In this document: in pieces, positions 23,194 through 31,570 of the stretch | Layout of the letters: each line of letters starts with the position of its first letter | Position numbering within the stretch: the stretch's first letter is position 1 | Assembly (NCBI GenBank): GCA_910585485.1 | Contig: CAJUEZ010000003.1 | Span: 26,058-90,057 of the forward strand | DNA length: 64,000 bases | Direction of reading: 5' to 3' | Source of the DNA: an uncultured Clostridia bacterium | GTDB lineage: Bacteria; Bacillota; Clostridia; UBA1381 | Program-made: the position numbers and the translations under genes | Notes under the pieces: generated by a model | Database searches by the model: none | Seen by the model: the letters and a program-made list of their open reading frames with translations, nothing else | What the model was told of the DNA's origin: nothing

Positions 23194-24573
23194 TTATTTG
23201 ATGTCTATAGGATACTTACCGCTGAAGCATCCGTCACAGTAACCACAGCTTGCGCCGGGGATAATTTTCTTTAATGAGTCTATGCTTAAAAATCCTATAC
23301 TGTCCGCGCCTATAAGATTTCTTATACCCTCCATGTCATATTTGCATGCGACAAGCTGATCGCGCGAGGGTATGTCCGTTCCGAAATAGCACGGCCACAT
23401 AAACGGAGGAGCCGACGAGCGGACATGAACTTCCTTTGCTCCGAAATTACGAAGAAGGCTTACAATTCTTTTTGATGTTGTTCCGCGTACGATTGAATCG
23501 TCAACCATAACAACCCGTTTATTTTCAACAGTGCTTTTCAATACATTAAGTTTAATTCGCACTGAATTTTCACGCATTGCCTGTGAAGGCTGAATAAACG
23601 TTCTGCCTATGTACTTGTTCTTAACAAAACCTATGCCGTATGGAATAACGGATTCCTCCGCGAATCCCATCGCGGCGCTCAGACCCGAGTCGGGAACACC
23701 TATTACTACGTCCGCGTCAGCGGGATATTCGCGCGCGAGATATTTTCCGGCAAGCATTCTTGAATCATGAACGGATTGTCCTTCAATAACACTGTCGGGA
23801 CGCGCAAAGTAAAGATATTCAAATATGCACATAGTGTGCGCTTTTTTGCCGACGTGTGTTTTGATAGATTTAATCTCACCATCTTTAACAACGACTATTT
23901 CACCCGGTTCTATGTTTCGGATAAACTTCGCGCCGACAGCGTCAAGAGCGCAGGTTTCAGACGCGAATATTATCGCTTCGCCGCGCTTTCCCATGCAAAG
24001 AGGACGAAATCCCCAGGGGTCGCGGGCGGCAATTAATTTTTGCGGACTCATAACAATAAGAGAAAATGAGCCTTTGAGATGACCTATCGTTTTTTCAACA
24101 GCGTCTTCAACGCTTTTTGTGTTAAGGCGTTCCTTTGCGATTGTGTACGCAATCATTTCAGTGTCGGTGGTGGTCTGAAAAATAGCTCCCGTAACGCTAA
24201 GTTCCTTTGCCAAAGTCTCCTTGTTTACGAGATTTCCGTTATGAGCGATGGCAAGATTGCCCTTGCTGTAACGAAGTACAAGCGGCTGAGCGTTTTCACG
24301 CATGCTTTCGCCGGTGGTGGAGTAACGAACATGTCCCGCCGCCATTGTGCCGCCAAGCTTTGACAGAATTTCATCGTTGAACACGTCGCTCACAAGTCCC
24401 ATATCTTTGTAATGAGTTATATTACGATTGTTATTCACCGCGATACCGCAGCTTTCCTGACCGCGGTGCTGCAGGGCAAAAAGTCCGTAATAAGCGCTTC
24501 TCGCGCAGTCACCCTGAGGGTCGTATATGGCAAATATGCCGCATTCTTCACCGATTTTTCTGTTTTCAAGCAT
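23194..24573 (-). CDS. purF: Amidophosphoribosyltransferase PurF
   Basis: PurF makes phosphoribosylamine from PRPP and glutamine, the first step of purine synthesis. The 459-residue precursor has a ten-residue propeptide MLENRKIGEE before catalytic Cys11 (CGIFAIYD). Glutaminase residues are present: LQHRGQESCG, AGHVRYSTTG and HNGNLVN. The PRPP motif VVMVDDSIVRGTTSKR is in the second domain. Cysteines in HTMCIFEYLY, WPCYFG and SCGYCDGC match the four ligands of the oxygen-sensitive 4Fe-4S cluster of the B. subtilis type. GGAG precedes ATG 24573 and a promoter lies upstream. Standing away from other pur genes and paired with a damaged paralogue is notable. Confidence 0.97.
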   Translation of the reverse strand: MLENRKIGEECGIFAIYDPQGDCARSAYYGLFALQHRGQESCGIAVNNNRNITHYKDMGLVSDVFNDEILSKLGGTMAAGHVRYSTTGESMRENAQPLVLRYSKGNLAIAHNGNLVNKETLAKELSVTGAIFQTTTDTEMIAYTIAKERLNTKSVEDAVEKTIGHLKGSFSLIVMSPQKLIAARDPWGFRPLCMGKRGEAIIFASETCALDAVGAKFIRNIEPGEIVVVKDGEIKSIKTHVGKKAHTMCIFEYLYFARPDSVIEGQSVHDSRMLAGKYLAREYPADADVVIGVPDSGLSAAMGFAEESVIPYGIGFVKNKYIGRTFIQPSQAMRENSVRIKLNVLKSTVENKRVVMVDDSIVRGTTSKRIVSLLRNFGAKEVHVRSSAPPFMWPCYFGTDIPSRDQLVACKYDMEGIRNLIGADSIGFLSIDSLKKIIPGASCGYCDGCFSGKYPIDIK

Positions 24574-24637
24574 GATTTTTACACTCCTTCAAATAACAAA
24601 ACGCCTTTGCTTTGTATAAAAATTTTAATGCTATTAT

Positions 24638-24666
24638 ATTATATAACTTTTTTATTCAAAATTCAA
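24638..24666 (-). promoter_or_regulatory. Promoter of purF and its paralogue
   Basis: Minus strand TTGAAT, 17-base spacer, TATAAT, about 64 bases before ATG 24573. I see no purine riboswitch in the short leader. Confidence 0.7.
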
Positions 24667-24695
24667 CACTTTTTATGGCAGAAAATTATCTTTAT

Positions 24696-25409
24696 TTAAC
24701 TCTGTTTTTTAAACTGTTTCACAAATTCTTTATCTTCTTTTGAAATGCGGTTTGATTCGCGTATTTTACGCACTGCCATATTCTGAGTTGTGGGATTAAG
24801 ATGATTATCGGCAAGATATGCCATGGTTTTGTCACGGCATTTGGCGGCGGCGGTGGCGATGAGCCAACCCTGCATCATCTGAACGTAATAAAAGTCGGAG
24901 TCAATCGAGTCAACATATTTCAATACGGAGTTGATATATTCATCCGTCAGATAAAATTCCAAAAGGCATCCGAAGCCAAATCTTACAACCCATGGATTTG
25001 TATGATATATAAAATACTCTATATCACGGAAGAACTCTTCAAGGTGTTTTTTCAATCCCTTGAAAGAGCAAACATCGCAGGTCTCCCAACAGGTGATTTT
25101 ATCCGCGTATTCTTTGATATATGTGAGCATCTGCTGATAATCGCACTTTATAAGCGACATGACAAATCCTTCAAGCATTATTTCCTCACGGTATACACCC
25201 TTTTCACATTTAAGAAATTCCTCGTAATTACCCTTTGATATTTGTTTTGCCGTTGTTCTGAGTATAGGCACACGTATTCCAAGTGAAAAATTCGTGCCGG
25301 GGACAAGGCTGTCTGTAAACTTTTTGTATTTTTCATCGGCAAGTGATTTCAGATACTCCATAAAATCATTATAATCTTTTTGAGTCCAGTGTTCTCTTAT
25401 AAGTTCCAT
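24696..25409 (-). CDS. DNA alkylation repair protein, AlkD-like
   Basis: This 237-residue all-helical protein resembles the AlkD / COG4912 family of HEAT-like DNA glycosylases that release bulky alkylated purines. Seen: LGIRVPILRTTAKQI near the N terminus, CWETCDVCSFKG, HTNPWVVRFGFGCLLEFY in the middle and YYVQMMQGWLIATAAAK, a well-conserved stretch in this family. ATG 25409 follows GGGGGAG. Many Firmicutes members are uncharacterised, so actual glycosylase activity is inferred. It stands between putP and purF in the same direction, with the putP terminator just upstream. Confidence 0.82.
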   Translation of the reverse strand: MELIREHWTQKDYNDFMEYLKSLADEKYKKFTDSLVPGTNFSLGIRVPILRTTAKQISKGNYEEFLKCEKGVYREEIMLEGFVMSLIKCDYQQMLTYIKEYADKITCWETCDVCSFKGLKKHLEEFFRDIEYFIYHTNPWVVRFGFGCLLEFYLTDEYINSVLKYVDSIDSDFYYVQMMQGWLIATAAAKCRDKTMAYLADNHLNPTTQNMAVRKIRESNRISKEDKEFVKQFKKQS

Positions 25410-25427
25410 AATATACTCCCCCAAGAT

Positions 25428-25451
25428 AAAACCCGCTAAAAAGCGGGTTTT
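25428..25451 (-). terminator. Terminator of putP
   Basis: Ten-base-pair stem AAAACCCGCT / AGCGGGTTTT with a four-base loop, lying between putP and the AlkD-like gene; only a short T run follows on minus, so read-through is possible. Confidence 0.75.
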
Positions 25452-25456
25452 ACATT

Positions 25457-26995
25457 TTATATATTTGCAGTTTTAACAGATTCAAATTCTTCTATAACTT
25501 CCTTAGAAGGAGCTTTGGTCGCAAGAGACACAATGAATATCAGCGCGAGTGAAACGATAAAACCGGGAACGATTTCATACACTGTGAATATCCATGGAAG
25601 GTTTGTGCCCCATATAGCGGCGGGAACATAAGCCCAAAGAAGAGCTACGGCTCCGCCTGAGATAACGCCCGCAAGCGCGCCTTTTTCATTACAGCGCTTC
25701 CAGAATAAACTGCAAAGAATAATCGGACCAAATGCCGCTCCAAATCCTGCCCATGCGTGTGAAACAATTTCAAACACTGACGAGTCAGGGTCAATCGCCA
25801 GCAGACAAGCGATAATTGCAATTACAACGATTGCTATACGGCTTACGAGAAGAAGCTTCTTTTCTGATGCCTGCTTGTTAAATAATGTATTGTAAATATC
25901 TGACGAGAAAGATGATGAAGCGACAAGAAGCTGTGAGTCCGCCGTTGACATAATTGCCGCAAGCACAGCAGCTAAAAGTATTCCGGCGATAACTGTCGGG
26001 AACAGGAATTGAATCAGTACCATAAATACGTTTTCACTGTCCTTAAGCATCATATCAAAGCCTAAAGTACCCTCTGGAAGCTGATGAGCGATTTCCTTAA
26101 TGAACGGATTAGCAAGGATTCCTATTACAACAGCTAAAGCAAGGCTGATAAGAACCCATACCATAGCGATTCTTCTTGCCGGTTTGATTTCTTTTGAAGA
26201 TTTTATAGCCATAAATCTTGTAAGAATGTGAGGCTGACCGAAATAGCCCAGTCCCCACGCTATAGCGCCGACAATACCCATAATGCCGAAGCCTTTGCTT
26301 GCTCCAAGGCTTATTTCTCCTTGAAGTGACGACCATTCAAAATTAAATGAGTTCAGTCCTTTGCACATAAATAGAGCGACTACTATTATCGCGCAGAACA
26401 TAAGAAGTCCCTGAAAAAGGTCTGTCCAGCATACAGCCTTGAATCCGCCGAGGAAGGTGTATGCCGTAACGACAACAACGCTCAGTATAAGCGCGGGCAT
26501 ATAGCCTATGCTGAATATATAGTTAAACAGCTTTGCGCCTGCCGCAAACATTGACGATGTGTACACTGTGAAGAATATCAGTATAAATATCGCTGAAAAT
26601 ACCTTCAGCACGTTTGATTTTGAATGAAAACGGTTTTGAAGGAAGTCGGGAATCGTTATTGAGTTTCCCGCGATTTGCGTGTATTTGCGAAGCGGTTTCG
26701 CGACAATAAGCCAGTTTAAATATGTGCCAAGCGCAAGACCGATTGCGGTCCATATTGCGTTTGTTGCTCCGGCTCCGAGCGCGTACGCAGTTCCCGGCAG
26801 TCCCATAAGCAGCCAACCACTCATGTCAGACGCTTGCGCACTCATTGAAGTTACCCACACGTTCATGCCGCGTCCGCCAAGTATGTAGTCTGACTGAGTT
26901 GAGTTCTTTTTGTAAAAAACAAATCCAACCATTATCATAGAAATAAGGTACAGAAGCAGCACAATGCCCTGCACTATGTTGTTTGATGATAACAT
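25457..26995 (-). CDS. putP: Sodium/proline symporter PutP
   Basis: PutP is a sodium:solute symporter that imports proline. The 512-residue protein has thirteen helices typical of the SSS family. Key segments are DYILGGRGMNVWVTSMSAQASDMSGWLLMGLPG (residues about 35-68, sodium and proline contacts), AYTFLGGFKAVCWTDLFQG, and MSTADSQLLVASSSFSSDIY near residue 345. These match PutP over pantothenate or solute relatives. AGAGAGG precedes ATG 26995, and a promoter lies just upstream. Import of proline may serve as osmolyte or Stickland substrate; this is inference. Confidence 0.93.
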   Translation of the reverse strand: MLSSNNIVQGIVLLLYLISMIMVGFVFYKKNSTQSDYILGGRGMNVWVTSMSAQASDMSGWLLMGLPGTAYALGAGATNAIWTAIGLALGTYLNWLIVAKPLRKYTQIAGNSITIPDFLQNRFHSKSNVLKVFSAIFILIFFTVYTSSMFAAGAKLFNYIFSIGYMPALILSVVVVTAYTFLGGFKAVCWTDLFQGLLMFCAIIVVALFMCKGLNSFNFEWSSLQGEISLGASKGFGIMGIVGAIAWGLGYFGQPHILTRFMAIKSSKEIKPARRIAMVWVLISLALAVVIGILANPFIKEIAHQLPEGTLGFDMMLKDSENVFMVLIQFLFPTVIAGILLAAVLAAIMSTADSQLLVASSSFSSDIYNTLFNKQASEKKLLLVSRIAIVVIAIIACLLAIDPDSSVFEIVSHAWAGFGAAFGPIILCSLFWKRCNEKGALAGVISGGAVALLWAYVPAAIWGTNLPWIFTVYEIVPGFIVSLALIFIVSLATKAPSKEVIEEFESVKTANI

Positions 26996-27027
26996 TTTAT
27001 ATACCTCTCTTTTCCAATATTTTGTTT

Positions 27028-27056
27028 ATTGTACCATAAAATCAATCTCTTTGCAA
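27028..27056 (-). promoter_or_regulatory. Promoter of putP
   Basis: Minus strand TTGCAA, 17-base spacer, TACAAT, about 33 bases before the start codon. Confidence 0.6.
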
Positions 27057-27072
27057 CTCTTAGCAAAAATTA

Positions 27073-27101
27073 TTGAAAATAATAGAATATTATGGTATAA
27101 T
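27073..27101 (+). promoter_or_regulatory. Promoter of the PL22-like gene
   Basis: TTGAAA (27073-27078), 17-base spacer, TATAAT (27096-27101). Confidence 0.75.
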
Positions 27102-27161
27102 CTCGTGTGGAAAGCAAGATTTTTTGACGTTTGTCTTGTGAGAGGAGCTTTGATTATAAAC

Positions 27162-28253
27162 ATGAAGATAACAAAAATATTTGAGGGGGAATGTTCCACT
27201 TTGCTCGGAATGAACGGCGGCATGGTGGAAAGTCCTGATGGAAGACAAATTATTTATGCCCGAAAGGCGGATTTGGAAAAGAATGAAACAGAAATTTGGG
27301 TGTGCGAAAGAAATCTTTCAAACCATCGGAAAATATATACTGTAAATTGCGGTAATCATAATGGACCGTCAGCGACTTTTATAACCGACAGCCTTGTTGT
27401 GTTCCGTGACAGTATAAACGCACTGCCGGTATTCCGCATAATGGATATAAACACAGGCGAGGTGAAGTATAAAATATGCGCGAAGGAAAGTCATTGCGCT
27501 GAAAATATGAAATATCCGTTTTCTGTTTCGGAAGAATTTTTAGATAAAAATCCCGATTATCCGGAGATTGACTCATGCGGTATTTATATACTTAATGTGC
27601 TGAGCGGAAAGATAGAGAAGGCGGCAACCGAAGAGGATATATTAGATATGGTAAGGTCGCATGGACTTGTTCCTAATGAATACACGGCATCTGTGAGCCA
27701 TGTTCAGCTTAATCCCTCCGGAACAGCGGTTATGATGCGTATAGGAGTGGAGGATTGTCCGGTGTTCGGAGCGCTTGGCTGTATTGACCTTGAAACGCGC
27801 GCAACGCATGTGATTCCCGATAAGCCGGTGCATCAGCTTTGGTTTGACGATAACACATATATGGCGACGCGCCAGTTTAATCATGGGAAACATATAGAAA
27901 TGGAAACAAGCTATATAGCCAGGTTTTCAAAGGACGGGGAAGAGATGGAAGTGCTCGGCGGAGTGTCTAACCATATGGATGCGAGCGCGGACAGAAGTCT
28001 TTTTGCGGGTGACCGCTGTTATCCGGGTTTTGCGCCGAATGTGTATTTGTATAAGAGAGGCGATAAGAATCCCACTGCCACATTTGAAATACCGCAAAAT
28101 GAAGAACTTACATGGAAATTGCAGCTTCATCCCAATCCGTCATTTTCGCGTGACGGTAAAAGATTGTATTTTAACAGACAGTGCGCGGGTGATGAAGGCA
28201 AATTTAAGACAGAAGCGGTATTTGCGGATATTTCTGAATTTGCGGTAAATTAA
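27162..28253 (+). CDS. Beta-propeller protein, oligogalacturonate-lyase (PL22)-like
   Basis: This 363-residue protein is built of repeated short strand blocks such as ESPDGRQIIYARK and NPSFSRDGKRLYFNR, as in beta-propellers. The order SHVQLNPSG, then VHQLWFDDN, then SNHMDASADRSLFAGD resembles the histidine-containing blocks of the PL22 oligogalacturonate lyases, where His and Gln residues bind a metal. No signal peptide, so a cytoplasmic enzyme on pectin oligomers would fit. I am unsure: the full PL22 metal set is not certain, and TolB-like propellers look similar. The start is probably ATG 27162 after AGAGGAG with a long gap; TTG 27150 and GTG 27138 are alternatives. Confidence 0.6.
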   Translation: MKITKIFEGECSTLLGMNGGMVESPDGRQIIYARKADLEKNETEIWVCERNLSNHRKIYTVNCGNHNGPSATFITDSLVVFRDSINALPVFRIMDINTGEVKYKICAKESHCAENMKYPFSVSEEFLDKNPDYPEIDSCGIYILNVLSGKIEKAATEEDILDMVRSHGLVPNEYTASVSHVQLNPSGTAVMMRIGVEDCPVFGALGCIDLETRATHVIPDKPVHQLWFDDNTYMATRQFNHGKHIEMETSYIARFSKDGEEMEVLGGVSNHMDASADRSLFAGDRCYPGFAPNVYLYKRGDKNPTATFEIPQNEELTWKLQLHPNPSFSRDGKRLYFNRQCAGDEGKFKTEAVFADISEFAVN

Positions 28254-28284
28254 TGTGACTGTGAAAAAATCTTTGCAAAGTAAC

Positions 28285-28313
28285 TTGCAAAAAACGTAAT
28301 TTTTTGCTATACT
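28285..28313 (+). promoter_or_regulatory. Promoter of aroF-pheA
   Basis: TTGCAA (28285-28290), 17-base spacer, TATACT (28308-28313). Confidence 0.65.
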
Positions 28314-28353
28314 GTAAATAATTATTAATTATAATGAAAGAAGTGACAATAAG

Positions 28354-29373
28354 ATGATTATTATAATGAAGGATTCAGCTTCCGCAAAAGAAATCAGCAG
28401 CGTTGAAAAACTGTTGGCGGATTTCGGGTTTCAGACACACCCGATTTACGGTGAGAAGAAGACAGTTATCGGAGCGATAGGTGATAAGCGTCTGTTAAGT
28501 ATGAATCAGATTCTTACAATGGACGGTGTGGAAAATGTTGTGCCGATTATGAAGCCTTATAAGCTTGCCTCAAAGGAACTTCATAAGGAGCCGTCTGTAA
28601 TAAACGTGGGACATGGTGTGACTGTCGGCGGAGATAAGCTGGCTGTGTTCGCGGGTCCTTGCGCCATAGAAAGCCAGGAACAATTCACGGCTGTTTCAGC
28701 CGCCGTTAAAGCATCAGGCGCAAATATTTTAAGAGGCGGAGCGTTTAAACCGCGTTCTTCACCGTATTCATTCCAGGGCTTGGAGGGAGACGGTCTGAAG
28801 ATAATGTATAACAGCGGTAAAGAACTTAATATGCCTATCTGTACAGAGGTGCTTGACACAAGAGATGTTGAGCTTGTCGCAAAATACGCAGACATAATGC
28901 AGATTGGCGCGAGAAACATGCAGAATTTCAAGCTTTTGAGAGAAGTTGGAAAATGCAATAAGCCTATACTTTTAAAGCGCGGTCTCGCGTGTACTATGGA
29001 GGAATGGCTTATGGCTGCCGAATATATTATGTCTGAAGGTAATGAGAATGTTATTCTTTGTGAAAGAGGTATAAGAACATATGAAACCTCGACAAGAAAC
29101 ACCTTTGATTTAAGCGCTATACCTGTTTCAAAGGAACTTTCACATCTTCCTATTATAGCTGATCCAAGCCATGCGACAGGCACATATAAATATGTACCGG
29201 CAGTAGCGAAAGGCGCTATAGCCGCCGGCGCGGACGGACTTATGATAGAGGTTCATAACTGCCCCGAAAAGGCTGCTTCTGACGGCGAGCAGTCGCTGAC
29301 TCCGGAAAGATTTGACAAGCTTATGAAGGAACTTGATCCGATCGCGAAAGCCGTAAACAAAATTCTACTGTAA
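28354..29373 (+). CDS. aroF: 3-deoxy-7-phosphoheptulonate synthase, AroA-I-beta type
   Basis: DAHP synthase condenses PEP and erythrose 4-phosphate, the first step of aromatic amino-acid synthesis. The 339-residue protein has an N-terminal ferredoxin-like regulatory domain (MIIIMKDSASAKEISSVEKL, residues 1-70) as in Thermotoga-type enzymes. The barrel follows with AGPCAIES, GGAFKPRSSPYSFQG, MQIGARNMQNF, LLKRGLACTMEEW, CERGIRTYETSTRNT, IADPSHATG and LMIEVHNCPEKAASDGEQSL. The ACT-like front end often gives feedback inhibition by Tyr or Phe. pheA follows after 12 bases. Confidence 0.95.
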   Translation: MIIIMKDSASAKEISSVEKLLADFGFQTHPIYGEKKTVIGAIGDKRLLSMNQILTMDGVENVVPIMKPYKLASKELHKEPSVINVGHGVTVGGDKLAVFAGPCAIESQEQFTAVSAAVKASGANILRGGAFKPRSSPYSFQGLEGDGLKIMYNSGKELNMPICTEVLDTRDVELVAKYADIMQIGARNMQNFKLLREVGKCNKPILLKRGLACTMEEWLMAAEYIMSEGNENVILCERGIRTYETSTRNTFDLSAIPVSKELSHLPIIADPSHATGTYKYVPAVAKGAIAAGADGLMIEVHNCPEKAASDGEQSLTPERFDKLMKELDPIAKAVNKILL

Positions 29374-29385
29374 GGACTGTAAAAT

Positions 29386-30198
29386 ATGTTAGGTTATCTT
29401 GGACCGAGCGGAACATTTTCGCATCAGGCGGCTATGGAATGGTCGCAGGGGAAAGAGGAACTTAAGGAGTTCCCGACAATTTATTCCGCGATACAAGCCG
29501 TGCAAAACGGCAGTATAGAAAGAGCCATAGTTCCGATAGAAAATTCAATAGAGGGAAGCGTTAATACAACGCTTGACACAATCGCTTTTGATGTGGATTT
29601 GTATATCACAGGCGAATATATACTTCACATAAGCGAAAATCTAATGATAAAAAAAGGCGCGAAGAAAGAGGATATAAAAATTATCACTTCTCACCCGCAG
29701 CCTATCGGACAATGCTCAAAGCTTTTGACTCATGAATTTGCGGACTCAAAAATTGAGTTTGCCGATTCGACTGCCGCGGCGGCAAAACGCGTATGTGAAT
29801 CGGACGGGTCAGTGGCATGTATCGGTTCTCCAAACAGCGCGGAACTTTATGGCTTAGACATATTGTATGCGGACTGCGGCGATGATACAAATAATTCCAC
29901 ACGATTTGTTGTGCTTGCGAAAAATCAGCTTACTCAGGTATCTGAGCGTGACAAAACCTCTATTGTATTCGCGATAGACAATACACCCGGAAGGCTTTAT
30001 GAGGCGATAGAACTTTTGGCAAAAGAAAAAATCAATATGATAAAGATAGAGTCGCGTCCTATGAAGGATGAACTTGGAAAGTATGTGTTTTTTATTGATA
30101 TTGACGGTAATATTGATGACGCGTCAATCTATTTCGCGTTAGACCAGGTTCGGCGGAATACGTATTTTTATAAATTCCTCGGCTCATATAAGTATTAG
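29386..30198 (+). CDS. pheA: Prephenate dehydratase
   Basis: PheA turns prephenate into phenylpyruvate on the way to phenylalanine. The 270-residue protein begins LGYLGPSGTFSHQAA, has VPIENSIEGSVNTTLD, and the catalytic Thr-Arg-Phe motif in NNSTRFVVLA near residue 167. The C-terminal ACT domain (about 190-270) includes NTPGRLYEAIELLAKEKI and the ESRP segment that binds Phe for feedback inhibition. No chorismate mutase part is fused. It forms an operon with aroF, giving a small branch dedicated to aromatic acids. Confidence 0.95.
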   Translation: MLGYLGPSGTFSHQAAMEWSQGKEELKEFPTIYSAIQAVQNGSIERAIVPIENSIEGSVNTTLDTIAFDVDLYITGEYILHISENLMIKKGAKKEDIKIITSHPQPIGQCSKLLTHEFADSKIEFADSTAAAAKRVCESDGSVACIGSPNSAELYGLDILYADCGDDTNNSTRFVVLAKNQLTQVSERDKTSIVFAIDNTPGRLYEAIELLAKEKINMIKIESRPMKDELGKYVFFIDIDGNIDDASIYFALDQVRRNTYFYKFLGSYKY

Positions 30199-30203
30199 TA
30201 TAC

Positions 30204-30240
30204 AAAAAAGGTGATGCTTCATTTTGAAACATCACCTTGA
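30204..30240. terminator. Terminator between pheA and hydF
   Basis: Stem AAGGTGATG / CATCACCTT extended by TTC / GAA across a small mismatch. T-rich sequence follows on both strands (TTTTTTG on minus, AATTTTTA on plus), serving the two convergent genes. Confidence 0.9.
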
Positions 30241-30244
30241 ATTT

Positions 30245-31426
30245 TTATTTCATGAAAATTTTTGTGCATCTGTCAAGAATACCGCTCACGCAGGCGAGAG
30301 TGACACCGTAATTGGTAATCGGAACGTTATTCTCCATACAAAATTCAATACGGTTATTCATGGAACGGGAGTTTATCATACAACCTCCGCAATGGATAAC
30401 AAGGTCATATTGTGATAAATCTTTCGGAAAATCCTGATGCACATAATAATCAAATTCAAGTTTTTTACCAGTGTATTTTTGAAGCATACGCGGAATTTTC
30501 ACTCTGCCTATATCCTCGTGCGAAGTGTTGTGAGTGCAGGCTTCCGCCATAAGTATGCGGCTTCCGTCACGCAAGTTATTAATAGCGTCCGCGCCCTGAA
30601 TAAGCTTTTTTAAATCGCCTTTCATGCTTGCCATCATCATTGAGAATGATGTCAATAAAACATTATCGGGAACAACGGAGGAAACAAATTTAAACACTTG
30701 CGAATCCGTCACAACCAAATCAATTTTTTTCTGTTCATTGAGCGTTTCCTTAAGCTCGCTGTCACGCACAACTATTGTTTTCATGCCATGGTCAAGGCAG
30801 TCGCGAAGAAACTGTACTTGCGGCAGAATGAGTCTTCCTTTGGGCGCTTGTGAGTCAATCGGAACAACCATAACTATCGTGCTTCCCTCAGGTACCAGGT
30901 GTCCTATCATAGTAGTCTCATCGCTTTTAAGTTTAGACAATTCCTCTATGAGATTTTGTCTGAGTATATTTACAGAATTTTCGTCTTTGTCTGATACAAA
31001 AAGAGCGTTCGGATATTTTTCTTTTAAATCGTTCACGCCCAAATCCGCTTTTGTGATTACAAGCAAATGCGATACGCGCTTTTTTTCAAATTTACTCTGT
31101 ATTTCATTATAAGCGGACTCGTCAAAATCATCAGCCGCGGCAGCGTATATGGCAAAGTCTGTCTTTTCAAGCACTTTCTCCGTCTTCTCCATACGCTTTG
31201 CGCCCGTCGGTGAAAAATCACCCAGTCCGGCAGTGTCGGTGAGCGCGATAGGACCATAGGGAAGAAGTTCCATGGCTTTAGTCACAGGGTCGGTAGTAGT
31301 GCCTTTTTTATCTGAAACTATTGCCATATCCTGACCGATAAGCATATTAAAAAGCGTGGATTTTCCGGCATTTGTATTTCCGAAAATAGAAACGTGCGTG
31401 CGAAATGCCAAAGGTGTTTTTTCCAT
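30245..31426 (-). CDS. hydF: [FeFe]-hydrogenase H-cluster maturation GTPase HydF
   Basis: HydF is the scaffold on which the two-iron subcluster of [FeFe]-hydrogenase is built before transfer to the apo-enzyme. The 393-residue protein has a GTPase domain with P loop GNTNAGKST at residues 16-24, GTTTDP switch, DTAG and ITKADL. The C-terminal part carries the iron-sulfur ligands: His in CTHNTSHEDIG and VIHCGGCM near the end, matching HxH...HCGGC. Homologues start with a TPxAxRxHI-like segment, so Met of MEKTPLAF is chosen; an ATG 12 bases upstream is in frame. hydE and hydG are not beside it. Confidence 0.94.
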   Translation of the reverse strand: MEKTPLAFRTHVSIFGNTNAGKSTLFNMLIGQDMAIVSDKKGTTTDPVTKAMELLPYGPIALTDTAGLGDFSPTGAKRMEKTEKVLEKTDFAIYAAAADDFDESAYNEIQSKFEKKRVSHLLVITKADLGVNDLKEKYPNALFVSDKDENSVNILRQNLIEELSKLKSDETTMIGHLVPEGSTIVMVVPIDSQAPKGRLILPQVQFLRDCLDHGMKTIVVRDSELKETLNEQKKIDLVVTDSQVFKFVSSVVPDNVLLTSFSMMMASMKGDLKKLIQGADAINNLRDGSRILMAEACTHNTSHEDIGRVKIPRMLQKYTGKKLEFDYYVHQDFPKDLSQYDLVIHCGGCMINSRSMNNRIEFCMENNVPITNYGVTLACVSGILDRCTKIFMK

Positions 31427-31521
31427 AATAATCACCATATCCTTTCTGTGCGCAAATAGTCATCAATAAGACATGAAAAATTATATCATGTGATTTTTCG
31501 CGTTATATCTTATATTCGGGT

Positions 31522-31553
31522 GAAAAAACAAGAGCGTTAATTAAACGCTCTTG
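31522..31553 (-). terminator. Terminator of the stalk/cohesin protein gene
   Basis: Ten-base-pair stem CAAGAGCGTT / AACGCTCTTG with a five-base loop and six Ts on the minus strand. Confidence 0.9.
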
Positions 31554-31570
31554 TATATAATCAGTTAAAA

